DNA from: Corallochytrium limacisporum
Taxonomy: Eukaryota; Opisthokonta
Length of the DNA: 44,893 nt
Direction of reading: 5' to 3'
Assembly: GCA_002811645.1 (NCBI GenBank)
Contig: PDIP01000057.1
Coordinates: 230,225 to 275,117 of the forward strand
Shown: piece after piece, positions 19,548 through 29,608 of the stretch
Layout of the letters: the number at the start of each line of letters is the position of its first letter
Position numbering within the stretch: the stretch's first letter is position 1
Notes under the pieces: model-generated
The model's input: only the letters and a program-made list of their open reading frames with translations
The model's database searches: none
What the model was told of the DNA's origin: nothing
Made by a program: the position numbers and the translations under genes

Positions 19548-20687
19548 CTACCCTCCAATGGTTACCATGGGTCGATTCCTTGTCTCTTTTAGTCGAAACA
19601 TACCTCCATGTCGTGCTTTCTTTCGAAGAAGTGCTTCGCGAACCAGCTCCTCAATGTCATCATTACTAGCTCCTTCCCTCATCAAATTTCTTAAGCTTAC
19701 CTCCCCATTGTCAAAGAGGCAGACTTTGATGTTTCCATCTGAAGTGATGCGCAGCCTGTTGCATGTTCCGCAAAAGTTGTTGCTCATAGACGTAATGAAC
19801 CCAAGCGTACCCACGTAATCATTGATCTTGTAGTGTTTGGTGGTGTCATTCGGTCCATCAACGGATCTCTCTACCCTTCCATATTTCTGCTTCAAGCGAT
19901 CCACGACGGTTGTGTAGTCAAGGAACCGGTCGAAGGACCATCGATTCCCATCGAAAGGCATGAACTCAATGAATCGAAGGACAATCGGATACGTACGCAT
20001 GAATCTTTCTACAAAGTCCTCAACTTCATCATCATTGACATCCCGCATCAAAACGCAATTTACTTTAGTATCCATTCCCATAGAAACACACTCATCAATG
20101 TTTCCCAGCACGCGCGCTAAACCGGCACGCCTCGTGATATTCCGGAAGCGCTCCTCTTGCAATGTATCAAGACTTATGTTAATTGAGTCCAATCCAGCCA
20201 TTCGAAGACTGTGGAGCTTCATAGGACTGCAGTATGCGTTACTAGTTATCGCCACATGTTCAATTTCTGTGTTTGCTTTGACCTCGGAAATGAGATCAGC
20301 TATCCGGGGGTAAATGGTTGGCTCACCACCTGTTAGTCGAAGTTTTCTTACACCAAGGTTGCTGAATACCTTGGTCAGCCGAATCAATTCTTCAAAAGTA
20401 AGTACTTCTGCCGGTGGGGTCAATTGCACACCCTCCGCTGGCATGCAGTACTGACAACGCAAGTTGCAACGCTCCGTGAGGCTGATGCGCAGATAGTCAT
20501 GCTTTCTCATGAATGAATCAAAAAGTGGCTTGCTTCCGCCTTCCGTTAAAGTGTTGACTTTGTCATTGTCTTCAGTTGGTGCAGTCAGTTGTGACTGTGC
20601 TCGCGATGAGTAATAACGCTTGCAGGGTGCAGAGCGCCAGATTCGGGTACGCCGAATCGTTTCCGGTGCTCTCACTATAGACCGCAT
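19548..20687 (-). CDS. MoaA: GTP 3',8-cyclase, radical SAM enzyme (MoaA / MOCS1A)
   Basis: MoaA starts molybdopterin synthesis by rearranging GTP with radical S-adenosylmethionine chemistry. The 379-residue model begins at an ATG that gives a typical mitochondrial presequence (MRSIVRAPETIRRTRIWRSA, rich in Arg and without acids except one Glu). The radical SAM cluster motif is ERCNLRCQYC, with cysteines at 74, 78 and 81. A second cluster motif near the C-terminus is NNFCGTCNRLRITSDGNIKV followed by a third Cys. The protein ends IGG: the C-terminal Gly-Gly is needed for MoaA activity and is retained here, so this is a functional stand-alone MoaA. The gene is intronless. MoaC follows on the same strand in a different frame. 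Confidence 0.95.
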   Translation of the reverse strand: MRSIVRAPETIRRTRIWRSAPCKRYYSSRAQSQLTAPTEDNDKVNTLTEGGSKPLFDSFMRKHDYLRISLTERCNLRCQYCMPAEGVQLTPPAEVLTFEELIRLTKVFSNLGVRKLRLTGGEPTIYPRIADLISEVKANTEIEHVAITSNAYCSPMKLHSLRMAGLDSINISLDTLQEERFRNITRRAGLARVLGNIDECVSMGMDTKVNCVLMRDVNDDEVEDFVERFMRTYPIVLRFIEFMPFDGNRWSFDRFLDYTTVVDRLKQKYGRVERSVDGPNDTTKHYKINDYVGTLGFITSMSNNFCGTCNRLRITSDGNIKVCLFDNGEVSLRNLMREGASNDDIEELVREALLRKKARHGGMFRLKETRNRPMVTIGG

Positions 20688-21460
20688 TTTGCCATAATTA
20701 TATTCGTATTTTGATGTCGGACTGAACGTGTAAAGAGGAAGTCTGCTTTGGCCTGTGCAAACAAAACTCAAGAGATTAATGAAGCAAAGGTTCTAGAGTA
20801 GCTGTTTCGGATTCAGTTGCGTGGAAACTTGGAATCCTGAGCACCTCGTTAATTCTCTGCACGCGGGAATCGAATGAGAATTAATTCCCTCCAGGGCGGC
20901 TGGCTCGTGTGGGGCCGGTGAGCTGTAACTTGCCCAACCGAACAGGAAGACACTGGAAATATGACAACCGACAGTGACCCACCTCTACTCTACCGCGTCG
21001 TCATCAGAATGACTGCCATTGGTTGAAATTCCCATAGTATTTGTACTTCGAGGCTCCGATCATCCCCGCTTATCCCTTGCAGTTGGGGGTGTATTGAGGC
21101 AGTCAAGAGCGCGAAAATAGGGAAGGCTGACTATAGCGTCCACCGCAACGCCCTCTCCAAACCCGCTAGCGAAAACCACACTTACATATGCAATTTTCCT
21201 TTGCCTGCCTCTGCACAGTCCGAACGGACTCATCCAAATTTGTAGTATCTACCAGCAAAGTCCTATGGGACAGAGTATGGTATGAGAAAACGAGACGATC
21301 ATTATTACAGTCTTTAGATGGATCTGCACCGTGTATGGTGAGGTGGACTATAAAAATTAAGTTATGAAGACAAAGAAGTTATCAGGGGATTGAAGTGGGC
21401 ACTCAGGTAGCAGACAGGAATCTCGAGAGCGTCCTTGCGACTCAAAAAAAAAACATCAGT
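20688..21460. other. Divergent intergenic region, MoaA / PRR5-like
   Basis: This holds both promoters, including a TATA-like box for the PRR5-like gene at 21349-21355. No other feature was recognised. Confidence 0.45.
21349..21355 (+). promoter_or_regulatory. TATA box of the PRR5-like gene
   Basis: TATAAAA lies 106-112 nt upstream of the chosen ATG at 21461. Confidence 0.4.
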
Positions 21461-22406
21461 ATGGCAGCCAAGACATTAATGACCACGACATCAAATGCAC
21501 AGTGGACAAGGCTCAATGCCAGTTTGATGAGTCTGTTTCAACAGAAGAGCAAGATGGCTTTGTCTCAAAACAAAGACGTGATGAAGGACATTGAACTCTT
21601 AAACCATGCGGTAGCGTAAGTATACAACGGCAGTTTTGCACAGGAATGGACTGTTAAAAGGCAGGAATACCAACGGATGATTTTCATTTCTTATTTATGT
21701 ACAACTATTTTCCGTACAGGGATCTTGCTTCAGACGCAGACATGAGAACCAAACTTCCCTCACTAATACGGGGCCAAATGCTTCTCAAGGGCATGATTAT
21801 TCTGCGTGAGCTAGGGTTACGTGTAAGTACTATTTCCACTGTCTTCTTGATATCTTCTAATGGAGGGGTGGCGAACTGATGTTCATGCCGGCCGCTTCCG
21901 CTCCTGGAACTAGGCAACTAACTAAAAGCGACTTTCTCTCTTTTCTCTGGGTCTTTTCGGTATCACAGGATTTGCAAGGCTCTGCGCTTCTCCAAAGGCT
22001 TGCGGAAATTTGGAAACTCTTCTTTTCACATATACTAATCACTCTTGAAGCAGCATTTCAACCAATTCTTACAGATCCAGAAATTAAACTGCGGCATTGG
22101 GCACTGGTGGCCTTTAGAGATCATGTTATCCTAGGGGATTCTAATATCAGAGAGACATTCGAAGATGCCTTGAGTCAAGAGCGCATCAGGCCACCTGCTA
22201 TCAGTCATATGCTGTTAATGTTACAGAGTGTACGAACCGGATGTGACAAAGAACAGATTGTCAATGCCATGACCTCGTTCATCATGCCTTACCTCGGATT
22301 TTACACAGAAGATCCCAGCAGGTTCGGCTCTTACGAGAGCAAGCTTGATGTCATGCAGGATAGAATGGCCCCAATTCAATCCGTTGAAGACCTTGATATG
22401 CTATGA
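21461..22406 (+). CDS. PRR5: PRR5/Protor (HbrB) family TORC2 subunit, three exons
   Basis: PRR5/Protor (Bit61 in yeasts) binds Rictor in TOR complex 2. No single open frame covers this gene. Exons are 21461-21615, 21720-21822 and 21969-22406, joined in frame across two GTAAGT...CAG introns to give 231 residues. Exon 1 (MAAKTLMTTTSNAQWTRLNA, ATG in good AGTATGG context) carries the NxxW...LF start of the HbrB domain. Exon 2 carries RGQMLLKGMIILREL. Exon 3 carries LLQRLAEIWKLFFSHIL, then AISHMLLMLQSV and the MPYLGFY block. Each block lines up with animal PRR5 in the same order. The protein is shorter than human PRR5 (about 390) because the disordered C-terminal tail is missing. This is the most intron-rich gene in the window. 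Confidence 0.9.
21616..21719 (+). other. Intron 1 of the PRR5-like gene (104 nt)
   Basis: The donor is GTAAGTAT, and the acceptor is TTTTCCGTACAG after a T-rich tract. It splits an alanine codon (phase 2), and the joined frame restores the HbrB domain. Confidence 0.85.
21823..21968 (+). other. Intron 2 of the PRR5-like gene (146 nt)
   Basis: The donor is GTAAGTAC and the acceptor is GGTATCACAG, with a branch-like CTAACTAA near 21918 and a pyrimidine-rich stretch before the acceptor. Phase 0. Confidence 0.85.
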
Positions 22407-22446
22407 ATGAAAATATACAAAATTCAATTCATTCAAAATTGTCGTG

Positions 22447-22478
22447 GAAGATTTAATTTCACGAAGATTTAGTTTCAC
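22447..22478. repeat. Tandem repeat, 2 x 16 bp
   Basis: Two adjacent copies of GAAGATTTARTTTCAC differ at one base. They lie about 40 nt after the PRR5-like stop codon. Confidence 0.7.
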
Positions 22479-23382
22479 GAATTCATCAGAGATTCAATTG
22501 AACTGCAAGCGCCAATTAGCGCAATAGGAGCAGGCAGAAATATGAACACATGCAATAGCATACAGTGTCTATTCCCCTATCGCCATAGGTGCCTTCAATC
22601 GCTTGCGATCAGACGGTTACACTATCAAAGATTATGGTTGATGTGTAGAAGGTACATATCAATACTTCGTTGTGATAGAAGAATGGAATCCCCCAGAAAT
22701 GAAACTCATCGCCACTGTACTTCATTCTATCAGTCTATTTTGCCTTCATTTTGAAGTATTACATCAAGTTTGCCACACGTAGACATCTAAATTCACTGAT
22801 ATGGATGTAGAATTACATTCGTAGATTCAGTGGATCAGTCATGTAGGCCATATTCGAGAACAGTGCATGAGCTTGGAAAATTCCGAAATGAGGAGCGAAA
22901 AGTGTTCTTCACAGCTAACGAGAAATAAATGAACCTTAGTGGACACAAGATCACGTTTTTCAGTTCAATTGAATTGAGGATGCGCTACAGCTACATTTCT
23001 GGGCCTCAGACTGCGTTCCTGGGTCATAGTGGGTATTCTTGGCATTCGGTGTATCTGATATTCGAATTTGCTTCATGTGCTTTCGCTATTGTTGTGTGGA
23101 TAGTACTTTCTAAGCGGTTCTCAATTTTCTATATGTGATTGAAGGCATTTTCTTTCTCGAGTTACAGAATATGTAATATATCTTTTATTCCTTAATTGCA
23201 TACCTGACCATACACATCATTTTCTAGAAGTCACCAGCGCTGCCTCCCTGAGTTTCTCTCCAACCGTCAAGTTCGAGCCCCGCTTGTCTCTCATCCGTCT
23301 GCAAATACTTCGTTATAGTGTGCAACGCTGGAACAGAGAGCGGTCGGCAATTCGGAACCTGTTTTGATACAGTTGGCGGTGA

Positions 23383-23395
23383 CCCCCCCCCCCCC
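23383..23395. repeat. C13 homopolymer followed by CCCCGGGGG
   Basis: A run of 13 C is followed a few bases later by CCCCGGGGG. It belongs to the recurrent GC-run tracts seen in spacers across this window. Confidence 0.7.
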
Positions 23396-23675
23396 AACCA
23401 CCCCGGGGGATGGTGCTGTCTGCACCAGCTCGATTTCGGCACGATTTCTACGTTAAATTACCCATCCAACGCGCTAGATATCTTCCGGTGCCACACCCAC
23501 CAAGTTGGAGGAAACAAGGTAACCGCGGTAAGCATCTGGTAGCTCCAATGTAGTCCCTTTCCTGGGGCTAACTTGGTACTAAATACAATCAATTTGTATG
23601 TTCGCGAGCATTCAAATGATCATGGACCTCAGAGAGTTCTTGACATAGGAGAGAAAGGTAACTTTCTATGCAACA

Positions 23676-24014
23676 ATGCTCCGGGCGCAGAGCTCTCTTC
23701 TGAGGGCCATGGGTTCACGAATACGTCCTGGTGTTCGATTTCGTCCACGAGCTTATGCCCAAAACACAAATTTGAAGCGGAATGTCGCTCGGGAACCAAC
23801 TTCAGAGGAGGTGCAGGATCTAGAAAAGCCATTGCTCTTCGGGAATCACCAGGGACTATTCAGAAACTTTATCTTTTTGGCCTGCTTTGGATCGTTTATA
23901 TACACTGTATGGATTCTGGACTATGGTGAACAAGAGCATTGCTTTTCGGAGCTGCGTCGGTATACGAAACGAGTATGGCAGGGAGTTACGGCACCAAAAG
24001 AAAATGGAAGATGA
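23676..24014 (+). CDS. Small single-pass membrane protein, probably mitochondrial
   Basis: This is a 112-residue protein with an ATG in good context (CAACAATGC). The N-terminus (MLRAQSSLLRAMGSRIRPGV onward to about residue 27) is Arg/Ser-rich and acid-free, a typical mitochondrial presequence. One transmembrane helix follows at about 66-81 (FIFLACFGSFIYTVWI), then a polar tail with GEQEHCFSELRRYTKRVW. The helix-then-GQE-then-RR pattern faintly resembles UQCC5/SMIM4, a complex III assembly factor, but this is only a by-eye hint. The overall layout argues for a real gene of an inner-membrane assembly factor or subunit type. No firm family is assigned. Confidence 0.6.
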   Translation: MLRAQSSLLRAMGSRIRPGVRFRPRAYAQNTNLKRNVAREPTSEEVQDLEKPLLFGNHQGLFRNFIFLACFGSFIYTVWILDYGEQEHCFSELRRYTKRVWQGVTAPKENGR

Positions 24015-24328
24015 CTCTGCTTTAGATCGGTTTGTTCAACGCGCCTCCAATGCGTCAAAGACAACTGGACACTGCGTCATCACGGCATTGCGGCGGTGAA
24101 CAACTCTCTATTTGAGGACACGTTCTGCTTGATGACATTACTCTCCTCAATCGGGGCTTCAATTTCTTGCTGATGCCCCAAGGGCTTTAGAGATATACAG
24201 CGACAATGAGGAGAACTGGTCGATATTAAGGCACCCATCGATCACGTGCCAGTCAACTTCGAGTGTCAAGAGCATTTATTGTCAATTGCATTTCAGAGAA
24301 AGGTTCTATACTTCGTTCGGAGTCCCTG

Positions 24329-24382
24329 ATTCGATCGGCTTCGCAGCCCGTTGATCGAATGTGGAGGTTTTTGAGAGCCTCC
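24329..24382. repeat. Two adjacent potential stem-loops
   Basis: Arms ATTCGATC (24329-24336) and GATCGAAT (24353-24360) enclose 16 nt. Directly after them, GGAGG (24363-24367) and CCTCC (24378-24382) enclose 10 nt. They could be structure in an unannotated transcript, or chance. Confidence 0.35.
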
Positions 24383-24620
24383 TGAGGATCGGTACATGGT
24401 TGAATCCAGGGTCATGTAGTGTGGGGCTAAGTCTCACGTTGCGTGTTATCCCTCAGATGGATTGCTTCTGGCATATCTTCCATGTCTCCCCATTGATGCC
24501 ATAAGCTTTCCACATCGGGTTTCATAGGAAATCGGATCACTCAATGGGTGTGTTTCTTATACACCAGCTGGCTGCCAACAATGTGCATCAATTACCTGGG
24601 CATCGGCAGTTTGGGGTACC

Positions 24621-24647
24621 TATTCGAAATATTGAAAAATTCGAATA
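24621..24647. repeat. Inverted repeat with 8 bp arms
   Basis: Arms TATTCGAA (24621-24628) and TTCGAATA (24640-24647) are separated by 11 nt. They resemble the ATTCGATC arms about 290 nt upstream. Confidence 0.4.
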
Positions 24648-26114
24648 ATCCTGATTTAAAATGTATCCCCCTCCCCGTAAGCTGAGCACCTACTTTTGTA
24701 CGAATATATATGTAAAGTAGTGTGCACAACTGTTCTTCGATGCCTCTCTCTAAGTATCTAACCAGAGCCGGGTTGCGGCCTGGTGACTACTGACCGCCTT
24801 CCAGCAGCTGCGGTGAGGGAGAAATGGCTTTCTATCAAGCGATTTGAGCTTGAGTATGGACTCTTGGGCTGGTCTCGAGACCACTCGGGTTCATTAACTA
24901 TACCAGAATGGACGAGTAGGGTGAGCTGTTTGCATGTGGCCCAGAGGTACCCAGAGACAAGTTCCAGCAGTTATCAGGAGATATTGAGTGCTCGAGGTGC
25001 GCCCTTGGCGCAGACAACGAAGTCTTTGCACTTCGAACTAGGTCCCCCAACCGGAGCACCGTGAAGGACGAAGACATCTCGAAGCAGAATCGAGGACCAG
25101 AGTCTGTGGCACACTGTGCTGATTTGTGAATTCTTTGTTTGGGCTGAGACTGTGTAGTGAACTACTCTTCCGAGAGATATTCAACCACCTGCCGCAATAT
25201 ATAATGTTTTCTGCAGCCAACGAAGAAAAAAAATTGTTACAGTTCCGTTTTTGTTTTGGTTTGTTTACGTGTCTTTCCAGTGGCAATTTACTTATTTAGA
25301 CTACCTCACACATGGATGTTTGGTATATGGTGATGGGAATGAGGGTGGATTAGGGGATTAGACCAGCACGCAGGGGCCGCATGCTGGTGATTCCGCCACG
25401 GCTACCGCGCCTGTGGTGTACCTGCTCCTTCCGTGAGTTGCCCGCCGGCTTTGCCTCCACGACTTCCCCCGGTTCCTGATGCTCTCTGTTGTTTTATACT
25501 TTGTTTTGATGGAAAAACAACTTTCCGGTGCTCGGATCCGGGAATGGCTTGCCAAGCCAATTCGGTTGTTTTAGTATGGGAGTGTGGGCAAACACAGATC
25601 ATTTTTGGAAACAGTACTTTCACTATGGGAAGGAAAAACATGTGGTGCACACACCACGCTATGACGGTGTTGTCGTCGTGTTTGTGCTTGTGTTTGTAGT
25701 GCTGAACGGGGGTAGACCACACGGGGTAACCCGTTCTCACCCTGTGTTCCACTACTGTGAGGAACCCCAAGCCTCGCACAAAGAGCTTTAGAGGGATATA
25801 GTAGTGAAGGTGTTGTGTGAAAGGGCACGAGTATGTCTTTTGGTATCATTGTTGCGTGTCTTATGTCGCTGTCTATGCAAGCTCCTGTGTTCAGCGCTTT
25901 CGTTACGCTTTCGCATTCAAATTGAAACTTGATATGTCAGTTTACATTAGACTTTGAATAACAAAGTGAGATACAATTGTGAATCTATTCGTGATGAACA
26001 CGAAACCTATTTGTTTGTTTACTATTTCCCACATGCAAAACATGTGCCCTGTGCAAGTAAGCCTCGGATTTAGGTTTGTATACATATTACTAGAATCAAA
26101 GTCTTTCGGGCACT

Positions 26115-27749
26115 ATGCTGTCTAGGTTCTCAGCTAGCCGTGCCCTTACTCGGGTTGGGCGTGTTGGTCTGTCTCAGGGATATGTCGCTGGTGCTGTTGC
26201 CACAAGCGCACGCCGCTGGGCTTCTACCTCTGAAGTTTCTTCCATCCTCGAGGAGCGCATCCTGGGAGCCACCTCCAAGGTTGATATCAACGAGACTGGT
26301 CGCATTTTGGCTGTCGGTGACGGTATTGCTCGTGTCTATGGCCTGAAGAATGTCCAGGCCGAGGAAATGGTTGAGTTCCAACCCTCTGGTATCAAGGGTA
26401 TGGCTCTGAACTTGGAACCCGACAACGTTGGTATTGTAATTTTCGGTAACGACAAGGAGATCAAGGAGGGTGATCTTGTCAAGCGAACCGGTGCTATTGT
26501 CGATGTTCCCGTCGGTGAAGAGCTGCTTGGACGTGTTGTTGATGGTCTGGGTCAGCCTATCGATGGCAAGGGACCCATCACCTCAAAGAAGCGCACTCGT
26601 GTCGGTGTTAAGGCTCCCGGCATTATTCCCCGTAAGTCTGTGCACGAGCCCATGCAGAGTGGTTTGAAGTGCGTCGACTCTCTTGTACCCATTGGCCGCG
26701 GTCAGCGTGAGCTGATTATTGGTGACCGTCAGACTGGTAAGACTGCTGTTGCTCTGGACACCATCTTGAACCAGAAACGTTTCAACGATGGTACCGATGA
26801 GAAGGCCAAGTTGTACTGCATCTACGTTGCTGTTGGCCAGAAGCGTTCGACTGTGGCCCAATTTGTGCGTGTGTTGGAGAACAACGATGCCATGAAGTAC
26901 TCTATTGTCGTCGCTGCCACCGCGTCTGATGCTGCTCCTCTCCAGTACCTTGCCCCGTACTCCGGCTGTGCTCTTGGCGAGTACTTCCGTGACAACGGCA
27001 AGCATGCTCTGATCATCTACGACGATTTGTCCAAGCAAGCTGTTGCGTACCGTCAGATGTCCCTGCTGCTGCGTCGTCCTCCCGGTCGTGAGGCCTACCC
27101 CGGTGATGTCTTCTACCTGCATAGCCGTCTACTCGAACGTGCGGCAAAGATGAACGAAGACTTCGGCGCCGGTTCCCTGACTGCCCTGCCCGTCATTGAG
27201 ACTCAGGCCGGTGATGTGTCTGCCTACATTCCCACCAATGTAATTTCCATTACCGACGGTCAGATTTTCCTGGAGACTGAGCTGTTCTACAAGGGTATCC
27301 GCCCCGCTATCAACGTCGGTCTGTCTGTGTCCCGTGTCGGTTCCGCTGCCCAGACCAAGGCCATGAAGCAGGTGTCCGGTTCCATGAAGCTGGAGCTTGC
27401 CCAATACCGTGAAGTTGCCGCGTTCGCCCAGTTTGGTTCCGATTTGGATGCTGCCACCCAGTCTCTGCTGAACCGTGGTGAGCGATTGACTGAGCTGCTG
27501 AAACAGGACCAGTACAGCCCACTGTCCATTGAGGAGCAGGTGCCCGTCATCTACTCTGGAGTCCGTGGTTTCCTTGACAAGGTCCCTGTGTCCAAGATCG
27601 GTGTCTTTGAGGTTGACTTGCTGCAGCACCTGAAGTCTGAGCATAGTGATATCCTGGAGTCCATCCGTACCAAGGGAGCTCTGGACGATGCCACTGACAA
27701 GAAGCTGGCTGATGTTCTGACCACTTTCGTTCAGGGATACGTCGCTTGA
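26115..27749 (+). CDS. ATP1: Mitochondrial F1-ATP synthase subunit alpha
   Basis: This is a 544-residue alpha subunit of the F1 catalytic head. Residues 1 to about 38 form a classic presequence ([20 protein letters not shown], Arg/Ser-rich, no acids). The mature part has the nucleotide-binding P-loop GDRQTGKT (203-210), the [16 protein letters not shown] beta-barrel segment and the alpha/beta signature [14 protein letters not shown]. The length matches fungal and animal alpha subunits. Codon use is strongly biased toward C/T-ending codons (GGT, GTC, CGT, ACC), as expected for a highly expressed gene and unlike the neighbouring genes. The gene is intronless. Its 3' end converges with the LysM gene, with 282 nt between stop codons. 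Confidence 0.98.
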   Translation: MLSRFSASRALTRVGRVGLSQGYVAGAVATSARRWASTSEVSSILEERILGATSKVDINETGRILAVGDGIARVYGLKNVQAEEMVEFQPSGIKGMALNLEPDNVGIVIFGNDKEIKEGDLVKRTGAIVDVPVGEELLGRVVDGLGQPIDGKGPITSKKRTRVGVKAPGIIPRKSVHEPMQSGLKCVDSLVPIGRGQRELIIGDRQTGKTAVALDTILNQKRFNDGTDEKAKLYCIYVAVGQKRSTVAQFVRVLENNDAMKYSIVVAATASDAAPLQYLAPYSGCALGEYFRDNGKHALIIYDDLSKQAVAYRQMSLLLRRPPGREAYPGDVFYLHSRLLERAAKMNEDFGAGSLTALPVIETQAGDVSAYIPTNVISITDGQIFLETELFYKGIRPAINVGLSVSRVGSAAQTKAMKQVSGSMKLELAQYREVAAFAQFGSDLDAATQSLLNRGERLTELLKQDQYSPLSIEEQVPVIYSGVRGFLDKVPVSKIGVFEVDLLQHLKSEHSDILESIRTKGALDDATDKKLADVLTTFVQGYVA

Positions 27750-28031
27750 GTGTGTTCAGTTTAGCACAGCAAACCAAATAGTTTCCACTTTGCTGCGTGA
27801 ATGCATTATTTCGGCAGCTTTATGGTCATGTTAGGACCGGCATATTGCTCATAAAAAGCAAACCACCAATAGCATACATTTCTCTAAAAGAAAAAACAAA
27901 GCTTACCGAACACAAATACAGTATTGCAAGTTTCAAATTTTACAATTTTTGTAGCGGAGCCCGAAGCAATTGTGTTCGGTTGTCCTGAATAACGTCTGTA
28001 TTTACTATGACAATTGTTCCTGGCATGTCCT

Positions 28032-28664
28032 TTATCTATTGTGGTGTACATGGTGCACCTGATGCTCCTCATACCACACATAATAGTAGAGCAGCAAGGG
28101 AGCAACCAGGGCAAACAATACCAGCAGTATGACAATAGCGGTATTACTGATGCTTATACCGTCCTGGAACGACTGCCGGAAACGTGCTGGCATGGCTGAC
28201 ATTGACCAAGTGGTGTCTGGAACATCAGTCTCCGCTGTGATTTCGTCAATGTTCCGCCTGCTTGATGACAGCTCCTTATCTACCCGGTCCAACAACGACA
28301 GCCCATTCTTCCCATCGCCTTCATCGACTGAACCCCCGCCTCCTGATTCCAACAAATCTAAATCACCTTTTTCGAATTCCTCCTTCTTCTTTATAGCTTC
28401 TTCGTGTAGTATTCCGTGCTTTATCACACGCACCTTGAGAACCTTGCGTCCATGCAGCTCATCATTCGCATAAATCTTGTTCAATTTCTTTAAGGAATCA
28501 ACTGTTGTCCTATATTTGATCGCAATTCCCTGGAGTGTATTGGAAGGCTCGATGTCATGCTCTATGATCTCGAAGGTATCGAGCGGTAAACCAGACTCAC
28601 TAGAATCTGAAGCGTTCCGGCTATTGGGTGCCTTGCCCCGGTCATCTTTCGCTTGTCGAAGCAT
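28032..28664 (-). CDS. LysM-domain membrane protein (LYSMD3/4-like)
   Basis: This 210-residue protein has one LysM domain at about 35-80 (IEPSNTLQGIAIKYRTTVDS, then LKKLNKIYANDELHGRKVLK). A glycine/acidic linker and one C-terminal transmembrane helix at about 175-196 (AIVILLVLFALVAPLLLYYY) follow. It ends with a short His-rich tail. There is no N-terminal signal peptide, so the LysM part should face the cytosol, as in animal LYSMD3/LYSMD4-type proteins. LysM domains elsewhere bind N-acetylglucosamine polymers. In this intracellular family the ligand is not settled. It starts at the first ATG and is intronless. Confidence 0.85.
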   Translation of the reverse strand: MLRQAKDDRGKAPNSRNASDSSESGLPLDTFEIIEHDIEPSNTLQGIAIKYRTTVDSLKKLNKIYANDELHGRKVLKVRVIKHGILHEEAIKKKEEFEKGDLDLLESGGGGSVDEGDGKNGLSLLDRVDKELSSSRRNIDEITAETDVPDTTWSMSAMPARFRQSFQDGISISNTAIVILLVLFALVAPLLLYYYVWYEEHQVHHVHHNR

Positions 28665-29374
28665 TCTACCGAGGAGTCGTCCTCTATGAAACGTGCTCCA
28701 TGGTTCGCCGGTGCTGTCCAGGTCAAGAAAGTCTCTTACCTATGTTATCCGAGATTCTACACAAGCCGGTCTCAGACCATTCAACTAACTTTGGATGAAT
28801 TCCTCAAGTACCAAAGACACTACTTTAGCAACCGAATTGGAGGGAACTTGCCGACTATTTTCCAACAACCCCCACCCCCCCGCGGGGGCCCCAGTGCAAG
28901 TCGGGGATTCACCCAGGCACTCTCATTTGATGTCCGGGATCTCGAATCTTCATAAAATCAATATTATTGGCAGGTCTAACCCGATGTGTGCGATCCGTAC
29001 GAGTTCTGCACACGTCAATGCAATAGTGATGCTGAGGGGTCGCAATCCCCCAGTGTACTAAGATGATCTGTCATTGCTCCCCCATCATGATTATCAGTGC
29101 TCGCGGTTATATGAGTCTGTTCTATGTCAAGAAATGTTGAAACTATTCGTGCCAGCTTGAAGCTGCGCCGTGCCATGTGCACGGAGACTGACGTTTGATT
29201 CTTCCTCTACACGTCCAGATGATGTGTTGGAGAAGCAAAGCCACCATGGCGATCAAGGTTTTGGTTCTGTGCTATAGTGGCTGTAGTTTGTTGAAAGCCC
29301 GGCCCACTTAACAGTAGTGCGTCTCATCTGTCATCTCGCCCCAAAACTCCATTTCTAGGGGGGCCCCCCGGGGG
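28665..29374. other. Intergenic region up to the assembly gap
   Basis: This holds the LysM gene promoter and a GC palindrome at 28869-28892. It ends in a G6-C6-G5 tract (29358-29374) at the gap edge. No gene was recognised. Confidence 0.45.
28869..28892. repeat. C-run/G-run palindromic tract
   Basis: A run of C broken by one A is followed by CGCGGGGGCCCC. It is similar in design to the tracts at 2577-2604, 41354-41377 and 44753-44777. Confidence 0.55.
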
Positions 29375-29608
29375 NNNNNNNNNNNNNNNNNNNNNNNNNN
29401 NNNNNNNNNNNNNNNNNNNNNNNNNNNNNNNNNNNNNNNNNNNNNNNNNNNNNNNNNNNNNNNNNNNNNNNNNNNNNNNNNNNNNNNNNNNNNNNNNNNN
29501 NNNNNNNNNNNNNNNNNNNNNNNNNNNNNNNNNNNNNNNNNNNNNNNNNNNNNNNNNNNNNNNNNNNNNNNNNNNNNNNNNNNNNNNNNNNNNNNNNNNN
29601 NNNNNNNN
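29375..29608. other. Assembly gap (234 N)
   Basis: This is a run of unknown bases flanked on the left by a G6-C6-G5 tract and on the right by G-rich sequence. The flanks suggest the gap is caused by a GC-run tract that could not be sequenced or merged. True length is unknown. Confidence 0.95.

Larger units (their letters stand above)
22407..23675. other. 1.3 kb AT-rich intergenic region
   Basis: This holds a 2 x 16 bp tandem repeat (22447-22478) and a C13 run (23383-23395). It includes the promoter of the downstream small membrane protein. Short open frames look random. Confidence 0.45.
24015..26114. other. 2.1 kb intergenic region before ATP synthase alpha
   Basis: No convincing gene was found. 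Two consecutive potential hairpins occupy 24329-24382, and another inverted repeat with related TTCGAAT arms lies at 24621-24647. The ATP synthase promoter should be in the last few hundred bases, which are AT-rich. Open frames around 24783-25064 and 25400-25850 lack protein character. Confidence 0.45.

Noticed and set aside
23260-23290. TTCGAGC sequence resembling a tRNA T-loop
   Set aside because: The flanking bases do not pair as a T-stem, and no acceptor, D or anticodon arm is visible.
26583-27644. Long minus-strand frames within ATP synthase alpha
   Set aside because: They are shadows produced by the strong codon bias of the plus-strand gene.
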